From: Pandoraea sputorum
Lineage (GTDB): Bacteria; Pseudomonadota; Gammaproteobacteria; Burkholderiales; Burkholderiaceae
Length of the DNA: 64,000 bases
Assembly: GCF_000814845.2 (NCBI RefSeq)
Contig: NZ_CP010431.2
Span: 4,340,001-4,404,000 of the forward strand
Reading direction: 5' to 3'
The notes beneath the pieces are model-generated. The model had not been told where the DNA came from. It was given only the letters and a program-made list of their open reading frames with translations, and did no database searches. Positions 1-9,057 of the stretch are shown piece by piece. A program made the position numbers and the translations under genes. Each line of letters opens with the position of its first letter. Position 1 is the stretch's first letter.

Positions 1-3000
1 CCGGATCGAGCGTCAGCCCTGTCGGCAGCGTCCCGCTCGTGACGGCGTAGCGATACGGCGCCGTGCCCCCCGAGGCTGATAGCGTCTGCGTATAGCCTTG
101 TCCGGCAATTGGCGTGGTCAGCGTCGACGGTGAGAGCGTCATCGGCGACGCATTCACCGTCAGCGACAGCGTCTTGTCGACGAAGTACGGTGCGCCGACC
201 CCTGCCGTGCTGTCCGTCATGCGGACCACCACCGTGAACGTGCCCGTCTGCGTCGGTGTGCCGGAGATCGCGTTGCCCGTCACGCTCAGACCGGACGGCA
301 ATCCTGTCGCCGTGAAGGTGTAGGGCGTGACGCCGCCCGAGGCGGTGAGTGTCTGGGTGTAAGACGTCCCGACGGCCGCATCGGTCAGCGCGGTCGTGGT
401 GACCGCCAGCACCGGTGCCGTGACCTGAAGGGTCAGTACGACCTGCGCGGGGAACTGATTCGCATCCTTCGCTTGCAGCGTGAACGTGAAGCTGCCGACA
501 TTCTTCAGATCACCCGTGATTGCCCCCGTCGCGGTGTTCATACTGACACCCGGCGGCAGACTCCCTCCGACGATCGAGTAGCTATAGGGAGCGGTACCGC
601 CCGATGCCGTGACCGACCGGTTGTATGCTGTGCCGCTGGGCACCGCCGTCAGCGACGTGGTGCTGAACGCAATCGTCGGCGCAACCGTGGTAATCCGGAT
701 CGTGCCGCTCGTCGCCGAGTAAGGACCGCCGGGCGTTGCGTTATCAGTGGCCGTCACCGTGATGTCCTGCACATCGACCGAAGTGGGCGTGCCATGCAGC
801 GTACCGTTCGAATCGAGCGTCAGACCCTGCGGCAGGTGTCCGGTGGTGATGGAGTAGCTATACGGTGTCGAGCCGCCGCTGGCGACAGCGAGTGCCGTCG
901 ACGAATACAACGCCCCCACGCTCGCCTGCAACGTGGTTGGCGGGGAGTACGTGATGGTCGGCGTTCCGACGGTGACCGTCACCGTACCGGCGGTGGACGT
1001 GCCACCGACGTTCGTCAGCGTGTACGTGAACGAGTCACCTCCCGAGTACCCGGCCGTGGGCCGGTAAGTGAGTGAGGTGTTGCTGCTGACGGTTGCCTGT
1101 CCGTGCAACGGACCTGTGCCGACGCTCACCAGCGTCACGGCGCTCGCCCCGCTCGACAGGTCGACGTTGACGGGTGCGGCAGCGCTGTTGAACGGCACCG
1201 ACACCGAGACAGGGGCAGCCGTCGGCGCAGCGACATACGTGAACCGATCGCCAGCGCCCGTGGCACTCGTTCCGCCCGGTGTGGTGACCGTCACATCCAG
1301 CACACCGGCCGCGCCAGCAGGCGAAATGGCGGTAAGTTGCGTCCCCGTACCGCCGCTGAACGAAATTGCGTTGGTTGCGCCGAACTTCACGCCCGACACG
1401 TTGGATAGATTAGTGCCGTTGATGGTCACGGTCGTTCCCCCGGCCGTCGGGCCTGCGGCCGGCGAAATCGACGTCACGGTCGGCGCGTCGACGTAGGTGA
1501 ACTGGTCGGCAGCGCTCATCGCGGTCGTGCCGCCCGGCGTCGTCACACGAATGTCGACCGTGCCCGTACCTGCGGGCGCTTGCGCCGTCATCGACGTGCT
1601 GCTGGTCACATTGAACGTCGTGGCGGCCGTCCCCCCGAAGGTCACCGCCGTAGCGCCCGTGAAGCCCGTACCGTTGATCGTCACGTTCGTGCCGCCCCCG
1701 CCCGGACCGTTCGTTGGCGAGATTGACGTGATGGTGGGTGCCCCGATGTAGGTGAATACGTCGCCCGACACGATTGGCGAGGTACCGTTGGCGGTCGTCA
1801 CGCGGACATCGGCCGTGCCGGTCCCTGCGGGGGCCGTGGCGTTGAGCGTGGTCGAGTTCATGAAGGTGACACTCGTTGCCGCCGTGGAACCGAACGCCAC
1901 CGTCGAGGCCGCCGTGAAATTCGCACCGGTGATCGTCACGCTGGTACCGCCCGCTGCGGGACCGGTTGTCGGCGAAATCGACGAGACGGTCGGCCCCGGG
2001 ATATACGTGAACTGATCGGCCGCGCCTGTGGCGCTAGTACCGCCCGGCGACGTCACTGTGATATCCACGGTCCCGGTCCCGCCGGGTGACGTCGTGGTAA
2101 TCGAGCCGGGGCCGGTGACCGTGAACGCGGCGCTCGTCGCGCCAAACCTGACATCCGTGACATCGCTCAGGTTGGTGCCGTTGATCGTCACGGGCGTGCC
2201 GCCCGACGCCGACCCCGTGGGCGGGAGGACGCCGGTCACCGTCGGCGCGGCTACATATTTGTAGCTGGAGGGGAGCGTAACACTGCCGCCCCCCGTGCTC
2301 ACCACGACATCGACACTGCCCGCAGCGTGCGCGGGCGCGTTGACGCTCGCCGACGTCGCACTGTTCACGACGAGGCCGGATGCCGACGTGCCGCCGAACG
2401 TCACGGTCATGCCCGCGGTAAATCCTGTGCCAGTCAATGCCACCGACGTCGAACCGCCAGTCGGCCCGGCGCTCGGAGAGACGGCCGACAGCGTCGGCGT
2501 CGCGAGATAGGTATAGCGGTCGCCCGGCACGGGCGGGCTGGTACCCGCAGCGGTCGTGACGGAAACGTCGACGGTGCCCGCCGCGCCTGCCGGAACGGTG
2601 GCCGTCAGCGACGTGGTGCTGTTCACGACGACGCCTGTCGCCGGGGTACTACCGAAGCTGACCGTGGTCGAACCGACCACGAAGTTAGTGCCCGTGATGG
2701 TGACCGTGTTGCCACCGCCGAGCGGCCCCTCGTTCTGCGTCACCGAGGCCACCGTCGGTGTACTGACATATGTGTACTTTGCCGAAGCACTGATGGCGCT
2801 CTGGCCGCCATTCGTCGTCACCAGAACGTCGACCGTCCCAGCACTTCCCCCCGGCGCGGTGACCGTGATCTGCGACGCCGTGTTCGAGGTGATCGCTGCC
2901 GCGTTGCCGCCGATGGTCACGCCCGTCGCCCCGCCGAGATCGGTGCCGTTGATCGTCACGCTGTTGCCACCGCCTGTCGATCCTTGCGTTGGCGACACGG

Positions 3001-3721
3001 ATGTCACGACGGGTAACGGGAGAAAGGTAAACGCGCTGGTCGCCGTTGCCGAACCGCCGGAGGTGGTCAAGACAACGTCAACGGTGCCGACGGCGTGCGG
3101 CGGCGCGGTCACATTGACCTGCGTGGGGCTGACGACCGTCACCCCGGTGCCCGCCGTTCCACCGAACGTCACCGTTGCGTTGTTGACGAAGTTGTTACCG
3201 GTGATGGTTACCGAACCGCCTGTGGCAGAAGGCCGGGAGGAGGGAGAAATGCCCGAGATTGCCGGACCACCGCGCTCACGGTTGATGACCAGATCTCTGG
3301 AACTTCCGTCGCTGCCAAACAGCTTGAAAGTCCACTGCGTCTGGGTCGTCGTCGAGCTCGGTGTGAAAACCACGACGTCCTCGGGAAGTACAGCGTTGGT
3401 ATCGATCGTTAGCTTGGAACCGTCTCCGGTTGACGAAGGAATATCGGACGTCCCCTGACTCGCGTCCGAATAAATGCCGCCGGCGTCGAAGTCCCCATAA
3501 AAAGGGTCGCAGTTCTGGAACCCTGCCGTGGTTTGTGTCGACAGCGTGTAAGAACTTGCACCGGCCGGGCCTGCATTCCACACGTAGCACACCGCAGCCA
3601 TAGCCGACGACGCAAAGCCGAACAGCAACAGCGCGACCAGCACGCGCAAGCAATGGAACCAAACGGCACACAGACCTGAGCGCACATGGGAGAAGCGCGA
3701 GGCCGCGCCGGGGGCATTCAT
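1..3721 (-). CDS. Large secreted TIG / putative-Ig repeat protein (3' end beyond window)
   Basis: This frame is open without a stop from the ATG at 3721 to the window edge (over 1240 codons), so the gene is cut at its 3' end. Residues 1-43 form a signal peptide with a hydrophobic LVALLLFGFASSAMA stretch and a likely cut before AVCYVW. A roughly 110-residue N-terminal domain follows, then eight consecutive IPT/TIG domains of about 83 residues. Each starts with a P-T-V-x-S-I-S-P-like strand followed by GG-x-x-V-T-I-x-G and ends in F-T-Y. Next comes a cadherin-like/Ig domain (about 990-1245) and at least four He_PIG-type putative Ig domains marked by ASGG-x-x-PY-x-Y and LP-x-GL. This is the architecture of a surface fibre or adhesin. 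No anchor or autotransporter domain is visible because the C-terminus is missing. It is transcribed divergently from three collar-domain genes. The specific ligand is unknown. Confidence 0.85.
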   Translation of the reverse strand, partial: MNAPGAASRFSHVRSGLCAVWFHCLRVLVALLLFGFASSAMAAVCYVWNAGPAGASSYTLSTQTTAGFQNCDPFYGDFDAGGIYSDASQGTSDIPSSTGDGSKLTIDTNAVLPEDVVVFTPSSTTTQTQWTFKLFGSDGSSRDLVINRERGGPAISGISPSSRPSATGGSVTITGNNFVNNATVTFGGTAGTGVTVVSPTQVNVTAPPHAVGTVDVVLTTSGGSATATSAFTFLPLPVVTSVSPTQGSTGGGNSVTINGTDLGGATGVTIGGNAAAITSNTASQITVTAPGGSAGTVDVLVTTNGGQSAISASAKYTYVSTPTVASVTQNEGPLGGGNTVTITGTNFVVGSTTVSFGSTPATGVVVNSTTSLTATVPAGAAGTVDVSVTTAAGTSPPVPGDRYTYLATPTLSAVSPSAGPTGGSTSVALTGTGFTAGMTVTFGGTSASGLVVNSATSASVNAPAHAAGSVDVVVSTGGGSVTLPSSYKYVAAPTVTGVLPPTGSASGGTPVTINGTNLSDVTDVRFGATSAAFTVTGPGSITTTSPGGTGTVDITVTSPGGTSATGAADQFTYIPGPTVSSISPTTGPAAGGTSVTITGANFTAASTVAFGSTAATSVTFMNSTTLNATAPAGTGTADVRVTTANGTSPIVSGDVFTYIGAPTITSISPTNGPGGGGTNVTINGTGFTGATAVTFGGTAATTFNVTSSTSMTAQAPAGTGTVDIRVTTPGGTTAMSAADQFTYVDAPTVTSISPAAGPTAGGTTVTINGTNLSNVSGVKFGATNAISFSGGTGTQLTAISPAGAAGVLDVTVTTPGGTSATGAGDRFTYVAAPTAAPVSVSVPFNSAAAPVNVDLSSGASAVTLVSVGTGPLHGQATVSSNTSLTYRPTAGYSGGDSFTYTLTNVGGTSTAGTVTVTVGTPTITYSPPTTLQASVGALYSSTALAVASGGSTPYSYSITTGHLPQGLTLDSNGTLHGTPTSVDVQDITVTATDNATPGGPYSATSGTIRITTVAPTIAFSTTSLTAVPSGTAYNRSVTASGGTAPYSYSIVGGSLPPGVSMNTATGAITGDLKNVGSFTFTLQAKDANQFPAQVVLTLQVTAPVLAVTTTALTDAAVGTSYTQTLTASGGVTPYTFTATGLPSGLSVTGNAISGTPTQTGTFTVVVRMTDSTAGVGAPYFVDKTLSLTVNASPMTLSPSTLTTPIAGQGYTQTLSASGGTAPYRYAVTSGTLPTGLTLDP
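1245..3275 (-). repeat. Eight tandem TIG-domain coding repeats
   Basis: Eight successive units of about 245-260 bp each encode one TIG domain inside the large secreted protein. The units agree at protein level in the opening strand, a GG-turn before V-T-I-x-G-T, a central F-G motif and a closing F-T-Y. They are divergent at DNA level, so this is an old domain array rather than a recent satellite. Boundaries are approximate. Confidence 0.75.
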
Positions 3722-4281
3722 ACCTGGGAACATGACGTGAACGGGGAAAAAGCGAGAACAGACCACCGACCGTGTCGCGCGCCACGCGCGCGACCGCACC
3801 TGCGTCGACAACGGGAGTCGCACGCGCGTAATCGCGGTGCATCAGCGACGTCTACGAAAAGGAAAACTCAGGAAGTTTCCACGCGCATCGGGCGTGGTAG
3901 TGACCGTGGCGGGTCGATGAATGTCCGGCTACCCAACTGCCGCATCGTTGCGGAATTACCCCGTAAGTACTCGCGCTTCATGTCTATGGCCCCCGAACCC
4001 CGACCGAACGATCGGCCGGAACTCCATTGTTATTTTCACCATTTCAACCACCGAAATAGCCAGCAGCACTCGCCTACCATATTTTTCGGTATTTTTTATA
4101 ATGCTTTTTTGTACTAACCAACTGGATTTGCTTTGTTGGCGAAGGTTAAAAGAACCATGAAATATACGTCAAGCAATGTTCCTCCCACCCCACCTTCAAG
4201 CGACATTTCCTAGGGTTAATCCGTAGAGATATTGGCATTCAAATCACCGGCAATCCGACTTCAAACGATCGTTTTATAAAA

Positions 4282-4331
4282 ATCTCAAACCCAAAGGACT
4301 TCAAAATAAATTTGAAAGTTTGGTTTGAGAT
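4282..4331. promoter_or_regulatory. Nested inverted repeat in divergent spacer
   Basis: A perfect 10-bp outer inverted repeat (ATCTCAAACC at 4282-4291, GGTTTGAGAT at 4322-4331) encloses an inner near-palindrome (ACTTCAAA at 4298-4305, TTTGAAAGT at 4311-4319). It overlaps the candidate promoter of the collar operon. It could be a bound operator or an RNA hairpin. The surrounding spacer 3722-4394 is AT-rich compared with the genes around it and holds no convincing ORF. Confidence 0.5.
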
Positions 4332-4339
4332 GGCACAAT
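4312..4339 (+). promoter_or_regulatory. Candidate sigma-70 promoter of the collar operon
   Basis: TTGAAA (4312-4317, five of six matches to the -35 box) lies 16 bp from CACAAT (4334-4339, four of six to the -10 box), about 45 bp before the ribosome site of the first collar gene. It overlaps the right arm of the nested inverted repeat, so binding there could repress it. Confidence 0.4.
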
Positions 4340-4394
4340 TCGCGCCAATAAGAATTCAAAGATCGTGGCGTCGCCACTTAACGAGGAAAGACCA

Positions 4395-4943
4395 GTGGAA
4401 GAAGCATATCTCGGGGAAATACGATTGTTCTCGTTCGCCATGTCTCCACGCGATTGGTTGCCGTGCGACGGGCGCTACATGAACGTTAATGTCAATCAGG
4501 CGCTGTATTCGTTGCTTGGCGTGCAATACGGAGGAGACGGCCGGACGACGTTCCGGCTACCAGACTTGCGTGGGCGCGTCGCGATGCACCGCCAGCCCGG
4601 CAAATATGAGCAAGGGGTCCCGAACGGCACAGAGACCGTCACCCTGACTGCGCAACAGATTCCGGCGCACACGCACGAATTCCACACTGCCGCGATCGGC
4701 GCCACGCAACCGGTGGTGGGGCCGGACAAGAACCGGGTGCTCGCCAAGAGCGTGAATGTGAAGGACGGCCAAACGACCGACGGTCCGTTGCTCTACGGTC
4801 CGGTCACGTCGAGCACGCTGTCAGCGGAATCCCCGGAAGCCTGCGGCACGACGAGCGACGCTCTCGGCCATAACAACATGCAGCCATCGCTGGTCATGAA
4901 CTACATGATCTGCGTCAATGGCATCTACCCTTCGCGCAGCTAG
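4395..4943 (+). CDS. Tail-collar domain protein (MdpB-like), copy 1
   Basis: This 182-residue protein starts with the collar-domain pattern YLGEIRLF, then P-CDG and YGGDGRTTF-x-LPDLRGR. It ends in the family's N-M-Q-P-S-x-x-M-N-Y-M-I-C-V-N-G-I-YPS tail. The GTG at 4395 is preferred over the upstream GTG at 4365. It has GAGGAAAG five bases upstream and puts the YxGEIR motif at the same distance from the start as in the next two genes. Such collar proteins resemble phage short-tail-fibre tips but are widespread outside prophages as secreted or microcystin-dependent-protein homologues. No other phage gene is nearby. It is the first of three adjacent paralogues, probably one transcript. Function in the cell is unknown. 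Confidence 0.82.
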   Translation: MEEAYLGEIRLFSFAMSPRDWLPCDGRYMNVNVNQALYSLLGVQYGGDGRTTFRLPDLRGRVAMHRQPGKYEQGVPNGTETVTLTAQQIPAHTHEFHTAAIGATQPVVGPDKNRVLAKSVNVKDGQTTDGPLLYGPVTSSTLSAESPEACGTTSDALGHNNMQPSLVMNYMICVNGIYPSRS

Positions 4944-4952
4944 GAGTTCGAC

Positions 4953-5486
4953 ATGACACCGTACATTGGCGAAATTCGCCTGTTCGCCGGCACCTACGCG
5001 CCCGTTGGCTGGATGCTTTGCAACGGACAGAAGGTCAACATTTCCGACTTCGAAGTGCTCTACTCCCTGATCGGTACGACCTACGGCGGCGATGGGCGGT
5101 CGGACTTTGCGCTCCCGGACCTGCGCGCTCAGGTGCCGATTGGCATGGGCCAGGCGCCTGGATTGACGCCGCGCACGATGGGTCAAAAGATCGGCAGCGC
5201 GAGCGTCACGCTCAAGCCAGAGGAAATGCCCGGACACACGCATGTGATCAACGCCACGTCGAGCGATGCGACATCGGTGACGCCCGCCAGCGATCTCCTG
5301 CTGGCGGTGACGAAGGAGAACTTTTACGACAACGGCACCCGTAACCCCACGGGCAAAGCAGCGTTATCTCCCCAGGCCATCGCGCCATCCGGCAGTGCCG
5401 CCCCTGCTGCCCACGCCAACATCATGCCAACCGTGACGATGAACTACATCATCGCGATGGATGGCCTTTATCCGTCGCAAGGCTGA
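4953..5486 (+). CDS. Tail-collar domain protein (MdpB-like), copy 2
   Basis: This 177-residue paralogue of the preceding gene carries YIGEIRLFAGTYAP, LCNG, YGGDGRSDFALPDLRAQ, a central GHTH motif and the closing MNYIIAMDGLYPSQG. It starts 9 bp after the stop of copy 1, with AGGAG seven bases before the ATG, so the two are co-translated from one message. The three copies have diverged mostly between the collar motif and the C-terminal tail, as expected if the variable middle faces different partners. No signal peptide is visible. Confidence 0.83.
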   Translation: MTPYIGEIRLFAGTYAPVGWMLCNGQKVNISDFEVLYSLIGTTYGGDGRSDFALPDLRAQVPIGMGQAPGLTPRTMGQKIGSASVTLKPEEMPGHTHVINATSSDATSVTPASDLLLAVTKENFYDNGTRNPTGKAALSPQAIAPSGSAAPAAHANIMPTVTMNYIIAMDGLYPSQG

Positions 5487-5498
5487 CCCGAGCAAATC

Positions 5499-6020
5499 AT
5501 GGACGAATACTATATTGGCGAAGTGCGTATCTTCGCCTGCAACTATGCGCCGAACGGCTGGGCATTCTGTGACGGCTCGATACTCCAGATCCGATCGTTT
5601 CCGACGCTGTTCGCCGTGATCGGCAATCTGTATGGTGGTGACGGCAAACTCACGTTCGCAGTCCCCGATCTGCGCGGCCAGATCGTACAAGGCATGACGG
5701 CACCGACCGATATGTACAAGCGACAGGGCTCCGAGACCGTGACCCTGGACGACACCCAAGTCCCGATGCATACGCATACGGCCTACGTGAACGGTGGTCG
5801 TCCATCGTCGCTGACGCCGGGCGACCGTCTGCCAATGCGATTCTTCGCGGGGGGCAACAATACCTATCTCGAAGACACGGCGTTGCAGTCGCCCGTCTCT
5901 CTCTCGCCGCAGGCGATTAGCGTCGTCGGCAACGGCGGCTCGCACAACAACATGCAGCCGTTCCTGCCGATGAATTTCTGCATCGCGGTGCAATACGGGG
6001 AGTTTCCGCCGCGTCCGTAA
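5499..6020 (+). CDS. Tail-collar domain protein (MdpB-like), copy 3
   Basis: This 173-residue member of the triplet has YIGEVRIFACNYAPNGW, CDGS, YGGDGKLTFAVPDLRGQ and a C-terminal NNMQPFLPMNF block. It lies 12 bp downstream of copy 2 and has only a weak ribosome site, suggesting translational coupling. A short hairpin (GTCCG/CGGAC at 6021-6033) follows the stop. The next gene converges from the other strand. Confidence 0.82.
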   Translation: MDEYYIGEVRIFACNYAPNGWAFCDGSILQIRSFPTLFAVIGNLYGGDGKLTFAVPDLRGQIVQGMTAPTDMYKRQGSETVTLDDTQVPMHTHTAYVNGGRPSSLTPGDRLPMRFFAGGNNTYLEDTALQSPVSLSPQAISVVGNGGSHNNMQPFLPMNFCIAVQYGEFPPRP

Positions 6021-6044
6021 GTCCGATGCGGACGGTCGTGACGT

Positions 6045-6449
6045 TCAGTTGCCGAACAGATCGTGGGCGTTCAGGATTTCGTAGGCGATTTCCGGACGCT
6101 CCTTGAGACATCGGCGCACGGCCGCAGGAATGGCGGCCCGGGTTTTGCGACACAGACCCGGGCATTCCTCAAGATGAATATCGAAACCGCTCACCGTGCG
6201 GACTTCGTTCGGGCCGGGACCGATCTGCAACTGAATGCCCAGTTGCTCGTGGATCCGTTTCGCCAGATGCCTGAGATCAGCATAGCTCGTCGCCGCCTCG
6301 ATGCGGGCCACCAGTCGCTTCTCCTCGGCCTGCGTGAGCATCAGAATGCGCCGGTCGCCATTCGGGTCCTGCAACAGGACCTCCCGCTCGCAGGTGCAGG
6401 CACCGGGCGGGCACTCCGTACGAATGGGAATCTGAATCTCGGCGGCCAT
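6045..6449 (-). CDS. Hypothetical cysteine-containing protein
   Basis: This is a 134-residue protein if it starts at the ATG at 6449 (MAAEIQIPI); an in-frame ATG at 6494 would add 15 residues. Neither start has a strong ribosome site. It has a cysteine cluster near the N-terminus (C-PPGA-C-T-C), a charged helical middle and a second cysteine pair (ECPGLCRK) before the C-terminus. I do not recognise the family. It is convergent with the collar genes and ends 25 bp from them. Confidence 0.6.
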   Translation of the reverse strand: MAAEIQIPIRTECPPGACTCEREVLLQDPNGDRRILMLTQAEEKRLVARIEAATSYADLRHLAKRIHEQLGIQLQIGPGPNEVRTVSGFDIHLEECPGLCRKTRAAIPAAVRRCLKERPEIAYEILNAHDLFGN

Positions 6450-6594
6450 GACAGGGGACAGCGCAATAAAGGGAATGGTGGGCGTGGCGCCCATTATCGT
6501 CCCAACCAGTATCGCCGGTGTGACGCCACCGATCCATTAGGGATTTCGACGGCGGTGAGCCCCGACCATCAGGCTATCCCGATGACGAAGCGGC

Positions 6595-6891
6595 TCAGAC
6601 GGCTGTCCGATAGCCATGATCGACAAGATGCTGCTGCAACCACGCACCTCCCGACCGGGCGACAACGATGTTCTTCGCAAAAAACAAGCTGCTCCCCGCC
6701 AACATCGCCGCCGGATGGCCGATTGACCAAAGCAGTCCTGCTGCGCAATCGACGGCGATTAATCGCCCGCCCCGACGGACCAATCCCTCGGCGTACGCCC
6801 ACAGCGATCCGAACAGTAGCGCAGCCCAGTTGAAACCTGTCTTCACTCGTCGCTCAGACTTGGTTGGGTGAATCATCAAGAGTGATGGCAT
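6595..6891 (-). CDS. DUF2628-like small membrane protein
   Basis: About 98 residues. The pattern VKTGFNWAALLFGSLWA followed by a second hydrophobic stretch and a C-terminal W-L-x-x-H-L-x-x-x-GY is typical of DUF2628 inner-membrane proteins. Possible starts are ATG 6891, ATG 6876 or GTG 6915; none has a clear ribosome site and I chose 6891. Role unknown. Confidence 0.65.
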   Translation of the reverse strand: MPSLLMIHPTKSERRVKTGFNWAALLFGSLWAYAEGLVRRGGRLIAVDCAAGLLWSIGHPAAMLAGSSLFFAKNIVVARSGGAWLQQHLVDHGYRTAV

Positions 6892-7102
6892 GGCAAAACC
6901 AAGAAAGTGGGACACACGCGGGTTATCGTACCGATCTCTTGATTCTTTAGGATTTTCGACACGGATGATAGGGGCAATAGCGACGTCCGCAGGTCCTCCC
7001 GGTTACAGAATTCGGCTTGCGTGCCGTAATCAGGACAAGGTCCTCGTCGACCACGCCGCACTGACGATGACGTCATCGTCGATTTAGCTCTCCACGCGCA
7101 AC

Positions 7103-7894
7103 ATGCAAAGACCCGCTCTAGTTACCGTCATTGGCTACTTGCAGTTCATCGCAGCCATCACATCCGTACAGATGTTTCAGGAGCCGCTCGTTGGCAAGGT
7201 GGCCATATTTCCGGGTTCATGGCTTTCGGTACATGCGCAATGGAACTACCTCGCGTATTCCGTGCTGCTGAACCTGATCACGGGATTCTCGATTCTCCGC
7301 GGATACCGCTTTGCTCCGTGGCTGCTGGCAATGGCCAACTTCGCGGGATTTTCACTGATGATTCCCTCGTTCTCGCAGACCACGTCACTGTCCCTTCTCT
7401 CTGCCGCTTACTCGGTAGTGACAGTCGCGCCGCTGTTTCTGGCGCCAAGCGCAAAACAGTACTTCAGGGTACGCCGCACCGTGAGGGCAAAATTTTCCGT
7501 AAGAGACATCCTCTCGACGCTACTCCAGATTCTTGCCGCGTTTACGATTCATCGTCAGTTGATCGGGGGATTCACGCACGTCTTTGAACCATGGGCGGCT
7601 GGCGTGGCGATCGTGTTCGTTTCCGGATTTGCCATCCTGATCGGCTCATTGATCCGGTGGCGCTTTTGGCACGCATGTAGCGACTTCGCGATAACACTTG
7701 TTACCGCCGGCATTTTTTCAGGTTATATGCTTCTGGTCAGTGCATCAGTATGGCCCGCAAATCCTGACGGCCAACTCTTCGAACGTCTGCAGATCGTCGC
7801 CATCAACTTTTTGCTTTTGGTGGCAGGCATTGGGCTGGCCCGCTTGTCCACACGCCGTATCGGCGTTGCACGCGCAGCCATGCCGACAAATTAA
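7103..7894 (+). CDS. Hypothetical multi-pass membrane protein
   Basis: This 263-residue protein has about seven or eight hydrophobic segments, beginning right after the N-terminus (ALVTVIGYLQFIAAI) and spread over the whole length, with short basic loops such as RVRRTVRAK near residue 125. I do not recognise the family. The ATG at 7103 lacks a good ribosome site. The spacer 6892-7102 upstream shows nothing convincing. It stands alone between the DUF2628 gene and yjdM. Confidence 0.6.
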   Translation: MQRPALVTVIGYLQFIAAITSVQMFQEPLVGKVAIFPGSWLSVHAQWNYLAYSVLLNLITGFSILRGYRFAPWLLAMANFAGFSLMIPSFSQTTSLSLLSAAYSVVTVAPLFLAPSAKQYFRVRRTVRAKFSVRDILSTLLQILAAFTIHRQLIGGFTHVFEPWAAGVAIVFVSGFAILIGSLIRWRFWHACSDFAITLVTAGIFSGYMLLVSASVWPANPDGQLFERLQIVAINFLLLVAGIGLARLSTRRIGVARAAMPTN

Positions 7895-8042
7895 GCATTT
7901 CAGTGGAGATGGCAGTTCCGCATTCAAAGGCTGGCTGCGGGAGTCTTATCCCGGCATTTGAGCCAGCGCAAACGGGCTCGACCTAACGGACGCTATACTC
8001 TCGCGCTCTTATCGCCTTCGCATCACTTCAGGGAAATACCAA

Positions 8043-8384
8043 ATGAGCGCTCTGCCCCCGTGCCCGAAATGCAACTCCGAATTCACGTATGAAGACGGCG
8101 GGATGTGCATCTGCCCGGAATGCGGCAACGAATGGTCCATGCAGGCCGAAGCTGCCACTGAGACCGCCGAGCGCATCTATCGCGACGCGACCGGCGCGAC
8201 GCTGCAAAACGGCGATACCGTCACCGTCATCAAAGATCTAAAGCTCAAAGGCGGCGGTGGCACGATCAAGATCGGCACAAAAGTGAAGAACATCCGCCTT
8301 GTCGATGGCGATCACGACATCGACTGCAAGATCGACGGCTTCGGTGCAATGAGCCTGAAATCGGAGTTCGTGAAGAAGGTGTAA
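8043..8384 (+). CDS. yjdM: YjdM/PhnA-family zinc-ribbon protein
   Basis: This 113-residue protein, the usual length for the YjdM (PhnA) family, has an N-terminal zinc ribbon of two CPxC knuckles (CPKC and CPECGNEW). The conserved C-terminal beta domain has [29 protein letters not shown] and the closing K-S-E-F-V-K-K-V. Despite the name alkylphosphonate utilisation protein, the family's role is not settled and no phosphonate gene is nearby. The ATG at 8043 follows AGGGAAATACCAA, an acceptable ribosome site. It converges with the GFA gene 28 bp away. Confidence 0.9.
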   Translation: MSALPPCPKCNSEFTYEDGGMCICPECGNEWSMQAEAATETAERIYRDATGATLQNGDTVTVIKDLKLKGGGGTIKIGTKVKNIRLVDGDHDIDCKIDGFGAMSLKSEFVKKV

Positions 8385-8412
8385 GGCCACGGTCTCAGGC
8401 CACCGTTTAAGG

Positions 8413-8811
8413 CTATTCCTGCGGCAACCCATCCTCAATCTCGTACCACGACGCTTTCGACGCCACGTGGAGATGCCGCTGTCCAGGCGCGGCAAACGGG
8501 GTGTCGATCGTTCCCAGCGCCACCGAGATCCAGTCGGCCAGGTCAGGCGTGTTGCTCGACCAGAAAAGAGAAGTCCCGCAGTCTGCGCAGAACTCCCGGC
8601 GGACCGATTCGGACGAGGCGTACGCTTTGATGCGCTCATTACCCGACAGGATATAAAGGTCTTTACGCTTCGTCCGTCCATAGCTAGCGAATGCCGCGCC
8701 GTGACCCTTGCGGCATTGTGTGCAGTGGCAGTGACTGAATTTGACCATCGGCGCACGAATCTCGAAGCGGATGGCACCGCACAGGCAGCGTCCCTCAAGC
8801 ACCGTCGACAT
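8413..8811 (-). CDS. GFA-family (glutathione-dependent formaldehyde-activating-like) protein
   Basis: This 132-residue GFA-fold protein has the zinc cysteines in order: CLCGAIRFE, then CHCTQCRKGHGAAFASY, then FCADCGTSLFW. The family founder condenses formaldehyde with glutathione, but most small single-domain members like this one have no proven reaction. A second, diverged GFA gene lies at 46614-47039. The start at 8811 (MSTVLEGR) leaves the first CxC at residue 9, as usual. Confidence 0.85.
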   Translation of the reverse strand: MSTVLEGRCLCGAIRFEIRAPMVKFSHCHCTQCRKGHGAAFASYGRTKRKDLYILSGNERIKAYASSESVRREFCADCGTSLFWSSNTPDLADWISVALGTIDTPFAAPGQRHLHVASKASWYEIEDGLPQE

Positions 8812-8964
8812 ACGATTCCCTCCTAAACGTCATTCGGCGATTCCCCTCACTTTACGCAAGAGAGGCTTTCATTTTCGCGCGTTTATCGAAATGAGGCCGC
8901 TCCCTACACTGTCACACATGCTGTGATGCAGTGAGACGGGAGGAGACGCCCGCCAAAAATGGAA

Positions 8965-8992
8965 AAACCGGCGCACATCGGTGCGCCGGTTT
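8965..8992 (-). terminator. Rho-independent terminator of the nitrate operon
   Basis: A perfect 12-bp stem (8965-8976 with 8981-8992) and an ATCG loop read, on the minus strand, straight into a run of five T. It lies about 340 bp beyond nasS and is the first strong stop for the minus-strand nitrate transcript. On the plus strand only three T follow. Confidence 0.75.
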
Positions 8993-9057
8993 CCGTTAAG
9001 AACCCAACCGTCTCCAGCAGGTGCGTCCTCACAACGCCCTCACCACACACGACGGCC

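Noticed and set aside
1245..3275. CRISPR or satellite array
   Set aside because: The repetition is at protein level (TIG domains), units are about 250 bp and diverged in DNA, and a single open frame runs through.
4395..6020. Prophage remnant suggested by three collar-domain genes
   Set aside because: No capsid, terminase, baseplate, integrase or lysis gene is near. Collar-domain triplets also occur outside phages.
8959..9057. Upstream extension of the small plus-strand ORF to 8959
   Set aside because: It would run through the minus-strand terminator hairpin of the nitrate operon. Only the part from 9058 looks protein-like.
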